From Welwitschia mirabilis (lineage: Eukaryota > Gnetophyta > Gnetopsida > Welwitschiales): a stretch of 57,362 nucleotides of DNA. The stretch covers positions 186,241,865 through 186,299,226 of the forward strand of contig JBOZIK010000001.1 of assembly GCA_051453625.1 (NCBI GenBank), written 5' to 3'. This document shows, one piece after another, positions 33,900 to 45,162 of this stretch (position 1 is its first letter; the number at the start of each line of letters is the position of its first letter). A model generated the notes under the pieces. That model was not told the DNA's origin and did not search any database. It worked only from the letters and a program-made list of their open reading frames with translations. Position numbers and translations under genes: made by a program.

Positions 33900-34450
33900 C
33901 TTGAGAATACTTAATAAAAGGGATGAGTCATTTTCAAATTGCATGTTGATAAGTTGCTTTGAATTTCCATCAATATAGATACAATAAATGATGTTGTCTT
34001 TCTCATAATTCTAAATAGCATTGGAAAAGCTCTTATCATAATAGTTAAAATAAAGGGTTCTAAAAGACATCCTTTGCATACACATATTTTAATAAAAAAA
34101 GTGAAACTAATATCTCTTGAAGTGGTGATACAAGCATTTGTGTTCTTAAATAAATAATTTTCTAAATAAATAAAATACTTCCTAAATCCTAGATTTTCCA
34201 TGCAAGGTAAGATAAATTTTAATTTATTTCTATCATAATATATTTCATAATCATTATTTCAAAAATGGAAATATCTATGTAAGGGTATTTTTTACATGTT
34301 AAATATTTTTTTGTAGATACAATATTATCAAGAATATATTTATATTTAACAAACTACTCTAATTAATATAAATGAAATCAAGTAAGAGTGTATTCAATAT
34401 ATTAGCTAAATATTTAACTGAAAATGTTGTAAAAAATCATTGTTTTGAGC
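33900..34450 (-). pseudogene. LINE reverse transcriptase fragment, inactive
   Basis: An open minus-strand run (34201-33911) reads MENLGFRKYFIYLENYLF, then ISFTFFIKICVCKGCLLEPF, following the plant LINE RT pattern LEKxGFxxxFIxWIxxxxxxxxFxVxxNGxxxxFFxxxRGLRQGCPLSPxLF. Just past it, MQFENDSSLL matches xxQFADDTLLF; the FADD box is FEND (33927-33938), so the first catalytic Asp is Asn. Upstream (34330-34440) YLANILNTLLLDFIY and INQSSLL match ILAxRLKxxLxxLIxxxQxAFV. Endonuclease and ORF1 are absent nearby. Confidence 0.75.
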
Positions 34451-35044
34451 TTTAAAACTTTGCGTCTTTGTTCCCCTGCTTTCTTTTACTAGATTGTAAA
34501 TAATTTGAAAACACATGATCATTGCTTGGTCTTTTCCTAGGCGGGCTTAATATCCTCTACCTTAGTTGGTCACTGGTTTCACCTAGTTTACATGCATCTA
34601 AGGAGAATGTTTTAAAAGTAGAACCCTATAATTTGAAATGGCTATCAATAGTCAAAGCAAAATTTTCTTCAAGCTCTTACTCTTAATCATTATTCCCCAA
34701 GCCTGTGTTTAAAAGATGCTTTGAGGTAGCTTCTCATACATTAGAAGGATGGCTTATAAAAAAGGGGAATAATTCCCTGATGGTATTCTATTTTTAGTCC
34801 ACTGTGGTCTATATTCTCCAATAGTCTTTTAAAGTAGCCACTACTTCATTAGGTTTTTAATATTTACTAGCATTAGTCTTATTTTTTCTTTGCTCTCTAT
34901 CTCTATTATTTGAATGTAGTTTTGGATCTTCCAACTCTATTCAGTAATGAAAGATTAATTTTCATTTAAACAATTTGTTAAGTAAATCAATTAATTTTTG
35001 ATTAAAAATAGAATGTATATCATCCAATTTTTTTAAAAGATGAA
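34451..35044. other. Unassigned stretch before the first gap
   Basis: Slightly less AT-rich (34450-34830) with no recognised domain on either strand; neither LINE nor LTR text could be matched. Confidence 0.3.
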
Positions 35045-35144
35045 NNNNNNNNNNNNNNNNNNNNNNNNNNNNNNNNNNNNNNNNNNNNNNNNNNNNNNNN
35101 NNNNNNNNNNNNNNNNNNNNNNNNNNNNNNNNNNNNNNNNNNNN
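35045..35144. other. Assembly gap (100 N)
   Basis: Exactly 100 N, a scaffold gap of unknown true size. The first 1.2 kb or so of the 5' LTR to its right is missing here. Confidence 0.95.
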
Positions 35145-37555
35145 TTTCTTTTTCTATTGGAATGATGTGATAGTCCATTAGGAAATTATTTATGGATTTT
35201 ATGAAATTATGTTATAAGATTTTATTCCCTTCTATTGGTTTCCACAATGACATTATAGTAAGATATGAGGGGCCTTTTATACTTAGTGATGAAGGATTAC
35301 TAATGGATGATTATGGCTAAGTGATTGGGTGTTTACTATTTTAAAAAAATAGGTACCCATGTTTATTTTAGTATTATATGTTTTATCTATTATACATTAA
35401 AACCACCTTATTAGAAGTAAAGTTTGATCCTCAAAAATCTCTTTAGGCTAGTATTCTTCCATAGAAAATCTCAACGCTCATAGTAAATGGTTCTTTTTAA
35501 ACTAATTTGATTTTTCTTTCTACAATGATTTTTCTTTCTACAATTTATTTTTGTTTTTATAAGTAATTAATTAGTATATTCATTATTTTAATGATCTAAG
35601 TTATTGTTTAGCTAGTTGTAAAAACTTTATCATATTTTTACTATGGCAAAAATTAGACTTCCAGAATAGAGACATGGGATAAAAATATCATATTTTATTA
35701 ATTAGTATATATAAATTAAAAAATTATTTTTATAAGTCTAGTATTATGTTATAAATATAAAAGTGTAAAAATAGTAGTTTTTATAATGGGTAATTACTTT
35801 TTAAAAAAATATTTGGTAAAATACATTAGAAAATAAATGCAAAACATAGTAAGAAACTAATTTATATTTCTACACCTATCTATTACTATATCTCCAAACT
35901 TAAGCATCCTAAGTTGTAGGAAATTGAATAATCTTTTCAAAACATCCTGAATCACTTAGAAACACAAATTATTTTAAACATTATGATCATTTTAGTGTAG
36001 TGCGATAGAATTATAATTTTAGAAAATTTAATAGTTTTTAGCCTTAAATGATAACATTAAAAATAATATTTTTAGAATTCCAATATAGTTTAAGTTAGAT
36101 TCTAAGAATCCTATTATGTTTTTAGTTTTTAAAAAACTACCTTAATTTATTTTTTTGCTTTATAATTAATTAATTATCAAATTTAACTATGATATCTCCT
36201 TAGAACTTAAAAATGTTATAATTAATGTTTAAAATTATAAAAAAATTATTACATAAAATTTTATAGGGAAACTAAGTATATAAAACATGTTCTATTATTA
36301 GTCTCTAGGTTGTCACTTATTTTTATTAATTATTAATATATCCATATGAACCTTGGATAAATACTTATATCTTAACAATTATGCTTTAGCTATACTTTCT
36401 TTAGTTTACCTTGTTTGCACCAATCCATAGAGATTGTCATATAAGCATTGAAGAATGTTTCTAAGACTAGCATAGCTCCAAGTATGTTTTAGTTTCTTTA
36501 AGTACATTATTAAGATATTATTTGATGCATTTTGAATATTTTATTAGTATTAAAAGAAAAAAAGAATAGTTCCTTTATTTAGATAAGGGAAAAAAAGAAT
36601 ATTTTCTTTATCTAGGTTCTATTATTATAATCTTGAAAATAGAAATGTTTTTGTATGCTTATTTTTTTTTATGGTTGTTTCTATAAAATGAACTAAATGA
36701 TGATTAAAATTATTATTACTAGGTAAATAATTCATTAAATATCCTCATTAGTTAGAATTGTTTGCATGCACTTTTTATTAAATAGGACAAAATCAAAATA
36801 ATTGTAATAATTTTCATCCCCATACTTGGATTTTATCATCAAAATGGATTGCATTGAATTTTTCTTATAACACCCTTCTATAAATGGACTTGATTACTAC
36901 TCTCCCACCCTACCCATGTATAAACTTACTCCGACTTAATATCTCAAGCCCTTGGCATCGATAGATCATGTTGCACCATCCAGAGATGCTTTAAGGAAGT
37001 AGGGGTAATTTGTAAGTATACATCCACCTCATGTACCACTTGGCACCTATATTGGAGGTATATTAAGATGAAGTAAAGGCCTATGAAGTTAAGCCCAACC
37101 ATGTTTGTATAGTTTAAAACCTGAAGTAGAACCAACTCACATCCAGAGGATGGTCAGATATCAAGTTGGAATGCAATTAATTGAAGTTATAACCTTTTAT
37201 TATATTACTTAGGTATTATTCTTAGAATTTATCCATTTATGTTGACAAGAAGTTTACATCTTCTCAACTATTCATAAGATATTTTTTATGTGACAAAAAC
37301 ATAAAAAGAAATGACAGACATAAACTTATGACATCTCTATTGTTTGTAAACTAAAATAACCTAACAATTAATTATAAATAAATATATGATATTACTATGA
37401 TTTCTTTTTATTAGAATATAGAAATTTAATTAAGGAATAAGTAGAATTTGGTCCTAGGTTTTATTGCGTCTGTTAAGTAAAGATATATTAAAAAAAAAAA
37501 AGGAAGGAAATAAAAAATAGTGCTTAATTAGAGCAAGAGAAAAGAGGGTGTCACA
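35145..37555 (+). repeat. 5' LTR, right two thirds (copy 1)
   Basis: Matches 40729-42543 and 42717-45162 through its length, for example 'ctaatggatgattatgg', 'ttagggatatcc..' and 'ttggcatcgatagatcatgttgcac'. It ends GGGTGTCACA at 37555 and is followed by a primer-binding site, so it is a 5' LTR. The left third is lost in the gap. Short ORFs within it (36944-37135) are not genes. Confidence 0.85.
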
Positions 37556-37558
37556 GAT

Positions 37559-37570
37559 TGATATCAAAGC
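37559..37570 (+). other. Primer-binding site, tRNA-iMet type
   Basis: TGATATCAAAGC, continuing TCTAGGTT, against consensus TGGTATCAGAGCTCTAGGTT. Three bases after the LTR end. Confidence 0.8.
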
Positions 37571-37654
37571 TCTAGGTTAACTTAAATAAGACTTATGTTA
37601 AGCACTTATAAATTTACAAAAATATAAATTAAATTTGCATTTTTAAGAACCTTT

Positions 37655-38050
37655 CTCTTTAATAATCATAAAGTTAGTGGTAACCATAATAACATTAATT
37701 CCTAATAACTATAAAGTTGGTTATATTCCTACTAATCTTAAACCATAAGTAAAATCAATTATATCCCTGATAATACTGAATTCGAAGATAACTTTAAATT
37801 CTAGATAAGAATGCATTTAATCATATCTTTTAATAGTCATGAATTCCATTATACCTATAACTTTTCTACTCTCTAAATATATACCAAATTACATTTATAT
37901 TAATTCTAATAATTATAAATATTACAATAATCATAGTCTTAGCACCTTAATAATCCTAGAAGTTGATTATATTTGTAATAGTTATAAAGTATTCATAAGG
38001 TTAGCTATAATCCCAACCCCTATATGATCATTGTGCCAATCATAATTATG
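37655..38050 (+). repeat. Degenerate short tandem repeat in the element leader
   Basis: Recurrent words 'aataatcataaagtt' and 'ggttatattccta' occur at roughly 25-30-bp spacing (37660-37760, then more loosely to 38010). No coding motif. The 62-codon ORF at 37839-38027 is probably chance. Confidence 0.45.
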
Positions 38051-38559
38051 ATAATCCTAAATCCCAAAACAAACCAAAAAGGATGATGAATTTAAGTCAT
38101 TAAAGACTCTATTACCTTATAGCTATAGATGATAATCACTTAGAAGAATTCCAATTATCTTAAGAATGTAGTACAATGACCTTATATGAGTCCTTAAAGA
38201 GGTCAAGATTTTTAAAAAAAATAAATATATAAATAATACCTTATAAATAGGTACTATTGAAAATAATTAAATCTCCAACTAGGTTATTCATCCTAAATTT
38301 TATGGTCACATAACTTTAAAGTAAAAGCCCATATTCATAGCTTATAAACCTTATCTATTGGAAATAAAGAAAGGAGATAAACTTGATCATGTACTTTAAG
38401 ATATAAATAAGAACTCATCACATCATAATAATAACTATGTCCTTCCTAAGATTATGAAAATATTTTTAAGTTTAACCTTTAATAATATTTATCTATTTCC
38501 AAATATAATCTCAAGAAAATTAACCCTTATTTTAGATGCCTCGTCATCATTAGTTAAAC

Positions 38560-39245
38560 ATTGAGGCCAAGTCAATTGCACCAAGTAATTGATATCAACA
38601 AAATCTATAAGAGTCAATAACCTAATGATGGAAATAAACCCTCATCGAATATGAATCTAGAAATATGGATGAATACCTTCATGAAATTTTTAATACCAAT
38701 AGTAAATGAAGGTTAAAATCCACAAGTAAATAATGGTATCAATCAACCTAAGGAAGTGGCTATGAGGAAATTAATTCAAATGTTTATTAAGCTAAATCTA
38801 CCAAATTTTGTAGGAGGTTCAGATACTTTTAGAGCAAAAGCATGGCTAAGTAATTTTAAAAATATTATAGGTATCTTAGGATGTGATAAATCTGAAACAA
38901 CTTTCTTATCTTTGTATATGTTACAAGGAGAAGCTAATACATGGTGGAAAATGAAAATGACCTAATTAGGATATCTAGAACTTTGATGGAGAGAATTTGA
39001 GCACATATTTAAGAAGAGATACTTCATTAAGCTCTATATTCACTAGAAGATTATAGAATTCTACAATCTAAAATAAGTCCATAATGTAACAATAACATCT
39101 CATGAGTACAAATTTGTAGAATTATTAAAATATGTATCACACATGCATCTAGATGAAGAAGCTAAGGAAAATCTCTCTATTAATAGTCATTTTCTTTTAT
39201 TACCACCAAAGTATCCATGTTTTAACCTAAGAGACTAGCAGAGGT
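38560..39245 (+). pseudogene. gypsy gag, partly open
   Basis: An open run of 69 codons (38756-38965) reads IKLNLPNFVGGSDTFRAKAW, then YMLQGEANTWWKM, a good match to Retrotrans_gag (FLKLxPPxFxGGxDPxxAEAWI...YxLQGEAxxWW). After a stop it continues FEHIFKKRYFIKLY, then YKFVELLKYVSHMHLDEEAK, matching FxxxFxxKYFPxxxR...EYxxKFxxLSRYAPHLVxxExxK. The nucleocapsid knuckle is missing, apparently removed with the pol deletion. Confidence 0.8.
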
Positions 39246-39269
39246 TGTAGAAAAGGTAATGATAGTAAA

Positions 39270-39425
39270 ACAAAACTATACTCTATTCATAAGTGGGGAA
39301 TATTTTCAAATAGAATCAATTGTTATTGACTTAGAAAAATACAACATTATTTTGAATGTAAAGTGGTTAATGCAAAATAGAGAAGTAATAGATTGTAAAA
39401 ACATAATATTCAAATCTTTTTAAAT
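39270..39425 (+). pseudogene. gypsy protease C-terminal scrap
   Basis: Reads SGEYFQIESIVIDLEKYNII, then LNVKWLMQNREVIDCKNIIF, matching the end of the gypsy protease domain (xxFxxDLIVLDMxxFDVILGMDWLxxxxAxIDCxxKxVxF). The active-site half is absent. The text then runs straight into the element's 3' end, so the joint of the pol deletion lies near 39425-39490. Confidence 0.75.
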
Positions 39426-39494
39426 CTCATAACATGTAGTTATGTGTTCTCAAGCTTTTTATGTATCTTGATTCCTAGGAGTAAATTAGTCTAT

Positions 39495-39504
39495 GTGGGG
39501 AGAA
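39495..39504 (+). other. Polypurine tract
   Basis: GTGGGGAGAA directly precedes the LTR start TGTCATATCCC at 39505, as in plant gypsy elements. Confidence 0.8.
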
Positions 39505-40332
39505 TGTCATATCCCATATTTTATAAACCTTATTTACTTGAATAATAAGTACACTAAGCTTTTAATCAAATAAATAATTATCCTTATTTAAGTTCCTTAT
39601 CAAATAGGATGTGATTTTAAAATTAAAGTTAGTTTGTAATCTTTATAATTTACCATAAAAATGATAAAAAAATTATGTTACAATGTTTTCATTAAAAAAT
39701 CTATCCAAACACTTAAAATTAGATAATTTCAATATGTGAGGAATTAAAATCACATGATAAAACTAATAAACTAAAAGTTTCAAGAGGACATAATAATATA
39801 TTTTACATCTTATTTAGATTTCTTACAAATGTGATAGGCTTATTATATTATGAATAAATATCTTCTTCCTTGTGTTATGAGAATAATAGAGTTTATGCAT
39901 TTTGAAGTAAATGAGCATTTGAATAAGCACATGAACTCTTATCTAAAATCAAGAATGATAAATTAGTAGATTTACACTACCATGACTTTTATGTTCTAGA
40001 AATTTGTAAGGGCACTTGGTTCATAGCATACTCATTATTTTGTTTATTGGAATTGAAGATTTTGTTTTATTATGACATATAACAATCTTAAGATTTATGT
40101 GTTTATTATTTTGATACATGTCTTAAACAAATTAAACTTACTTATGATCCTATGAAGGATTAAAAAAATCTAGCATGAGCAAATAATGTATGTACTTAAC
40201 TTGCTAATTAAATTAAGAAGATTACTCATAAATATGACCTCTTTTTGTACTCTAAAATCACTTATTACTCATCACACTTGTCAATGCTAAATCATGTGAT
40301 CTTGTGATCTTGAGCTATGTGCCTTTTCTTAT

Positions 40333-40342
40333 CTATATATAG
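40333..40342 (+). promoter_or_regulatory. LTR TATA box
   Basis: CTATATATAG, followed about 35 bases later by a pyrimidine-rich leader. It lies about 830 bases into the LTR, a plausible U3/R boundary. Motif-based only. Confidence 0.5.
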
Positions 40343-40397
40343 AAATCGTTCCCTCTCTTATTAAAGGAGATACTTTTCTTTTTTTTCATACAAGTCT

Positions 40398-40500
40398 ATT
40401 TCTTATTTCTCCTCTTTCTCCTCTCTCTCTCTCTCTCTTTCTTTCTCTCTCTTTCTTTTATTTTCTCTCTTTCTTTCTCTCTCTTTCTTTTATTTTCTTA
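40398..40500 (+). repeat. CT-rich microsatellite in the LTR leader
   Basis: (CT)n/(CTTT)n tract in which a block of about 30 bp ('ctctctttcttttattttct' and its lead-in) occurs twice in tandem. It lies just downstream of the TATA box, so it would be at the 5' end of the element RNA. Confidence 0.85.
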
Positions 40501-42543
40501 CTTGTGAATCTTATAGCTTAAATGCTTAGAATTAAAAGACTCTTTATCTTGGATCTTCATAAATCTTTAATTATTAATGTTTTATTAATATTTCTAAATA
40601 ATCTCTTTACTCATATTGGCCATAATACGCTAGTTTTAATAACTCTCGTTCATTACATTTCTTCCTAGCTGCTTGGCCTATAGTGAGTATCTAGTTTACT
40701 ACTTTAGATATTCGTACTTTATGATTTCTTTTTCTATTATAATGATGTGATATTTCAATAGGAAATTATTTATGGCTTTTATGAAATTATGTTATAAAAT
40801 ATTATTTCCTCACATTGGCTCTCATCAAGACATTATAGTAAGATATGAAGGGTCTCTTGTGCTTTATGATGGAGAATTACTAATGGATGATTATGGTAAA
40901 GTGACTAGAGGGTTTACTATTAAAAAAATGAGTATCCCTATTTATTTTAGAATTATGTTTTTAATTTATTATGCTTAGACCATCTTAATAGGACAAAGTA
41001 TGATCCTCAAAAATCTCTTTAGGCTAGTACTCTTCATAGAAAATCTCAAGCCTTATAGTAAATGGTTCTTTTTGAATTGATTTAATTTTTCTTTTTACAA
41101 TGATTTTCCTTTGTATAGTTGATTTTTATTTTTATCAGTAATTATTTAATATATCTATTATTTAAATAATCTAAGTTATTATTTAACTAGTTGTAAAAAC
41201 TTTGTCATATTTTTATTATGGAAAAAATTAAATTTCCAGAATAAATGTATGGGCTAAAAACATTATATCTTATTACTTAGTAGGTATAAATTAGTGAAAT
41301 TGTTTTTATAAGTCTATGATTATGTTATGAACATGAAAGTTTAAAAAAAGTAATATTGTAATGGGTAATTATTTTTTACAAAATTATTTGTTAAAATATA
41401 TTAAAAATAAACACAAAAAATAGTGAGCAAGTAATTTACGTTTTTATATCTATTTATTAACATATATATCAACTTGAGCATCCTAAGTTGTAGAAAATTG
41501 AATAAGGTTTCCAAAACATCTTAAGTCACTTAAAAAAGCAAAGCATTTTAAAAGTTATGGTCATGTTAGCATAATGTGATATGACTGTAATTTTAGAAAA
41601 TTTAAGAGTTTTTATCTTTAAATGATAACATTAAAAATAATAGTTTTAGAATTCTAAGATAGTTTAAATTATATTCTAAGAGTCCTATTACCTAGTTTCT
41701 GAACAACTATCTTAATTTATTTTTTGCTTTATAATTAATTAATTATTAATTTTTAACTATGATATCTCTTTAGAGCATAAAAATGTTATAATTAATGTTT
41801 AAAATAAAAAATTATTACATAAAATTTTACAAGAAAGTTGAGTATACCTAATATGTTTCCATTAGTAAATTTAATTTAAATTACCTATAACTAGTATTTA
41901 TTTGTATAACTACCTCTTTTACCCCTTTTCTTTAGTTTACTTTGAATGTACATGCATGTAAGAGTTTTCACCCTAGTAGTTTAAGTAACATACATAGTAT
42001 CTCTTGTCACCTATTTTTATTGACTATTAATATAGCCATATGAAATCTTAAATAAATACATATATTTTAACAATTGTGTTTCAGCTATACTTTCTTTTGT
42101 TTACCTTCTTTACGCTAATCCATGGAGATTGTCATATGAGCATGGAAAAATGTTTCTAGGATTAACATAGCTTTAGGTATATTTAAGTTTCTTTAAGTAT
42201 ATTATTAAGTTATTATTTGATACATTTTAATATTTTTATTATTATTAAAAAATAAAATAATATTTCTTTTATTTTGATAGAAAAATATTTACTTTATTTA
42301 GATTTTATTATTATAACCTTGAAAATAGAAATGTTATTGTATGCTTGCTTTCTTTTTATAGTCGTTTCTATAAAATGAACTGAACAATGATTAAAATTAT
42401 TACAACTAGGTAAATAATTTATTAGATATCCATATTAGTTAAAATTATTTGTATTCATTTGTATGGTGTATTCATCAAATAGGACTAAATTAAGATAATT
42501 CTAATAATGTTCATTCCCACACTTGAATTTTATCATTAAGGTG

Positions 42544-42643
42544 NNNNNNNNNNNNNNNNNNNNNNNNNNNNNNNNNNNNNNNNNNNNNNNNNNNNNNNNN
42601 NNNNNNNNNNNNNNNNNNNNNNNNNNNNNNNNNNNNNNNNNNN
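42544..42643. other. Assembly gap (100 N)
   Basis: Exactly 100 N, lying between LTR copy 2 and LTR copy 3. Assembly breaks are common between near-identical repeats, so local order may be unreliable. Confidence 0.95.
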
Positions 42644-45162
42644 TCCATCAATCTTTAATTATCAAGGTCTTACTAATCTTTCCAGGTAAGCTCTTTACTC
42701 ATATTTTCCATATGATTTTTTTTCTACTAGAATGATGTGATATTTTATTAAGAAATTATTTATGACTTTTATGAAATTATGTTATAAACTATTATTCCCT
42801 CCTATTGGCTCCCACTAAGATATTATAATGAGATGTAAGGGGTCTCTTGTGCTTGGTGATAGAGGATTACTAATGGATGATTATGGCTAAGTAATCAAGG
42901 ATTCACTATGAAAAAAATAAATAAATAAATAAATTTTGGTACCCATGTTTATTTTAACATTATATTTTTTTAATCTATTATGCATTATAACCATCTTATT
43001 AGGGGTAAAGTCGCATCCTCAAAAATCTCTTTATGATAGTACTCTTCTATAAAAAGTCTTAAGGCTCATAGTAAATGATCCTTTTTGAATTTATTTGATT
43101 TTTATTTCTATAATTAATTTTTCTTTCTTTAAGAAATTATTTAGTATATCTACTATTTAAATGATCTAAGTGATTATTTAACTAATTATAAAAACTTTAT
43201 CATATTTTTGTTATGGTAAAAATAAAAACATCATATCTTATTAATTAATAGGTATAAATTAGTTAAAAAAATTGTAATTCTATGATTGTATTATAAAAAT
43301 GAAATGTAAAAAGGGTAATTTTTTTGATAGGTAATTATTTTTAAAAAAGTTATTTATTAAAATACATTAGAAAATAAATGCAAAAAATCATAAGCAAGTA
43401 ATTTACATTTTTGTACCTATCTATCAATGTATTCGTTGTAGGAAATTGAATAAGATTTTCAAAACATCTTGAATTATTTAAAAACTCAAAGTATTTTGAA
43501 AGTTACGATTATTTTAGTGTAGTGTATTAGGATTTTAATTTTAGAAAATTTGACAGTTTTTAGCCTTGAATGAAAATGTTAGATATAATATTTTTATAAT
43601 TCTAGGATAGTTTACATTAGATTCTGAGGAACTTATTATGTATCTAGTTTCTAAAAAACCACTATAATTTATTTTTTACCTCATAATTAATTAATTTTTA
43701 ACTACAATATCTTCTTAGAGCTCAAAAATCTTATAATTAATGTTGAAAATTATAAAACAATTATTACACAATAGTTTATAAGAAATTGAGTATACAAAAT
43801 ATGTTTCTATTAGTGGATTTATATTAAATTACCCATAAATGATATTTATTTGTAAAAATACCTCTTTTGCTCTTTTTCTTTAGTTTACTTTAAATGTGCA
43901 TGCTTATAAAAGTTTTTATCGTAGTATTTTCAGTAACATAAGTAGTCATTAGCTTATTACTTATTTCTAATAACTTATAATATATCCATATGAAATCTTA
44001 GATAAATACTTTTATCTTAAAAATTATACTTGAGCTATACTTTCTTTTGTTTATCTTCTTTACACCAATCTATGGAGATTGTCATATGAGCATGGAAGAA
44101 TGTTTCTAGAATTGGCATAGCTCTAGGTATGTTTTATTTTCTTTAAGTACATTATTTAATATTTTTATTATTATTAAAAAATAAAGAAAAGAATATTTCC
44201 TTTATCTAGGTTTTTATTATTATAATCTTGAAAAAAAAAGCAATGTCCTTGTACGCTTGCTTTCTTTTTATGGTTGTTTCTATAAAATGTACCAAGTGAT
44301 GATTAGAATTATTATAACAAGGTAAATAATTCATTAAATATCTATACTAGTTAGAATTATTTTCATGCATTTGTATAGTGTATTTATCGAACAGAACTAA
44401 ATCAAGATAATTCTAATAATGTTCATCCCCGCACTTGGATTTCATCATCAAGTTGGGTTGCATTGCATTTTTTTTTATATTACCCTTTTAGAAGTGGATT
44501 TAATCACCACTCTCTTATCTTACCCATTGATGCACTTACTCCCACTTAATATCTCGAGCCTTTGGCATTGATGAATCATGTTGCACGATCCAAAGATGCT
44601 TTAAAAAAGTGGGGTCATTTGTAAGCATGCATCCACCTCATGTATTGCCTATTACCTGTTTTAGTGGTATACCAAGGTGAAGTAATGGCCTATGGATTTC
44701 AGCCAAGCGATGTTTATAGAGTTTAGAACCTGAGGTAGAATCAATTCACATCCGAAGGGTGGCTGGATATCAAGTTGGATTGCTAGTAATTGGAGTTACA
44801 ACCTCCTATAATATTGATTAGGTATTATCCTTAAAATTTATCCATGTATGTTGATAAGAAGTTTACATCTCCTTAACTATTAACAAGATATCTTTTATAT
44901 GATGAAAAAATAGGAAGAAATGAACAAAACAAACTTATGACATTACTATTTTTTGTAAACCAAAATAACCTAGAAATTAATTATAGCTAAATATATGATA
45001 TTAATAGGAGTTGTCTTTCTTAGAATATAGAAATTCTAATTTAAGAGTAAATAGAATTTAGTCTTAGATTCCATCATGTCTATTAGGTAAAAATATATTA
45101 AATAATATTAAAAGGGGAAAAAATTCGTACTTAGTTAGGGTAAGAGAAAAGCGGGTGTCACA
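42644..45162 (+). repeat. Third LTR copy, right two thirds
   Basis: From 42717 it parallels copies 1 and 2 and ends GCGGGTGTCACA at 45162. No good primer-binding site follows (CATAGATACATAAAG), so it is more likely a 3' LTR end than a 5' LTR. It carries an (AAAT)n tract at 42907-42934 absent from the other copies. Confidence 0.82.

Larger units (their letters stand above)
39505..42543 (+). repeat. 3' LTR, left part (copy 2)
   Basis: Begins TGTCATATCCCAT after the purine tract and includes the LTR start missing from the other copies. From 40729 it runs parallel to copies 1 and 3. It is cut by the gap at 42544 where copies 1 and 3 continue 'ttgcattg'; about 0.7 kb of its right end is not seen. 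Confidence 0.85.
35145..45162 (+). mobile_element. Large-LTR Ty3/gypsy element (Tekay/Del-like) with most of pol deleted
   Basis: A 5' LTR (right part), primer-binding site, 1.95-kb internal region with gag and a protease scrap, purine tract, then a 3' LTR start. The internal region lacks reverse transcriptase, RNase H and integrase. A third LTR copy follows a gap. The LTR, estimated near 3.6 kb by combining copies, is of the size known for the Tekay/Del chromovirus lineage; lineage assignment is by LTR size and gag style only. Confidence 0.7.
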
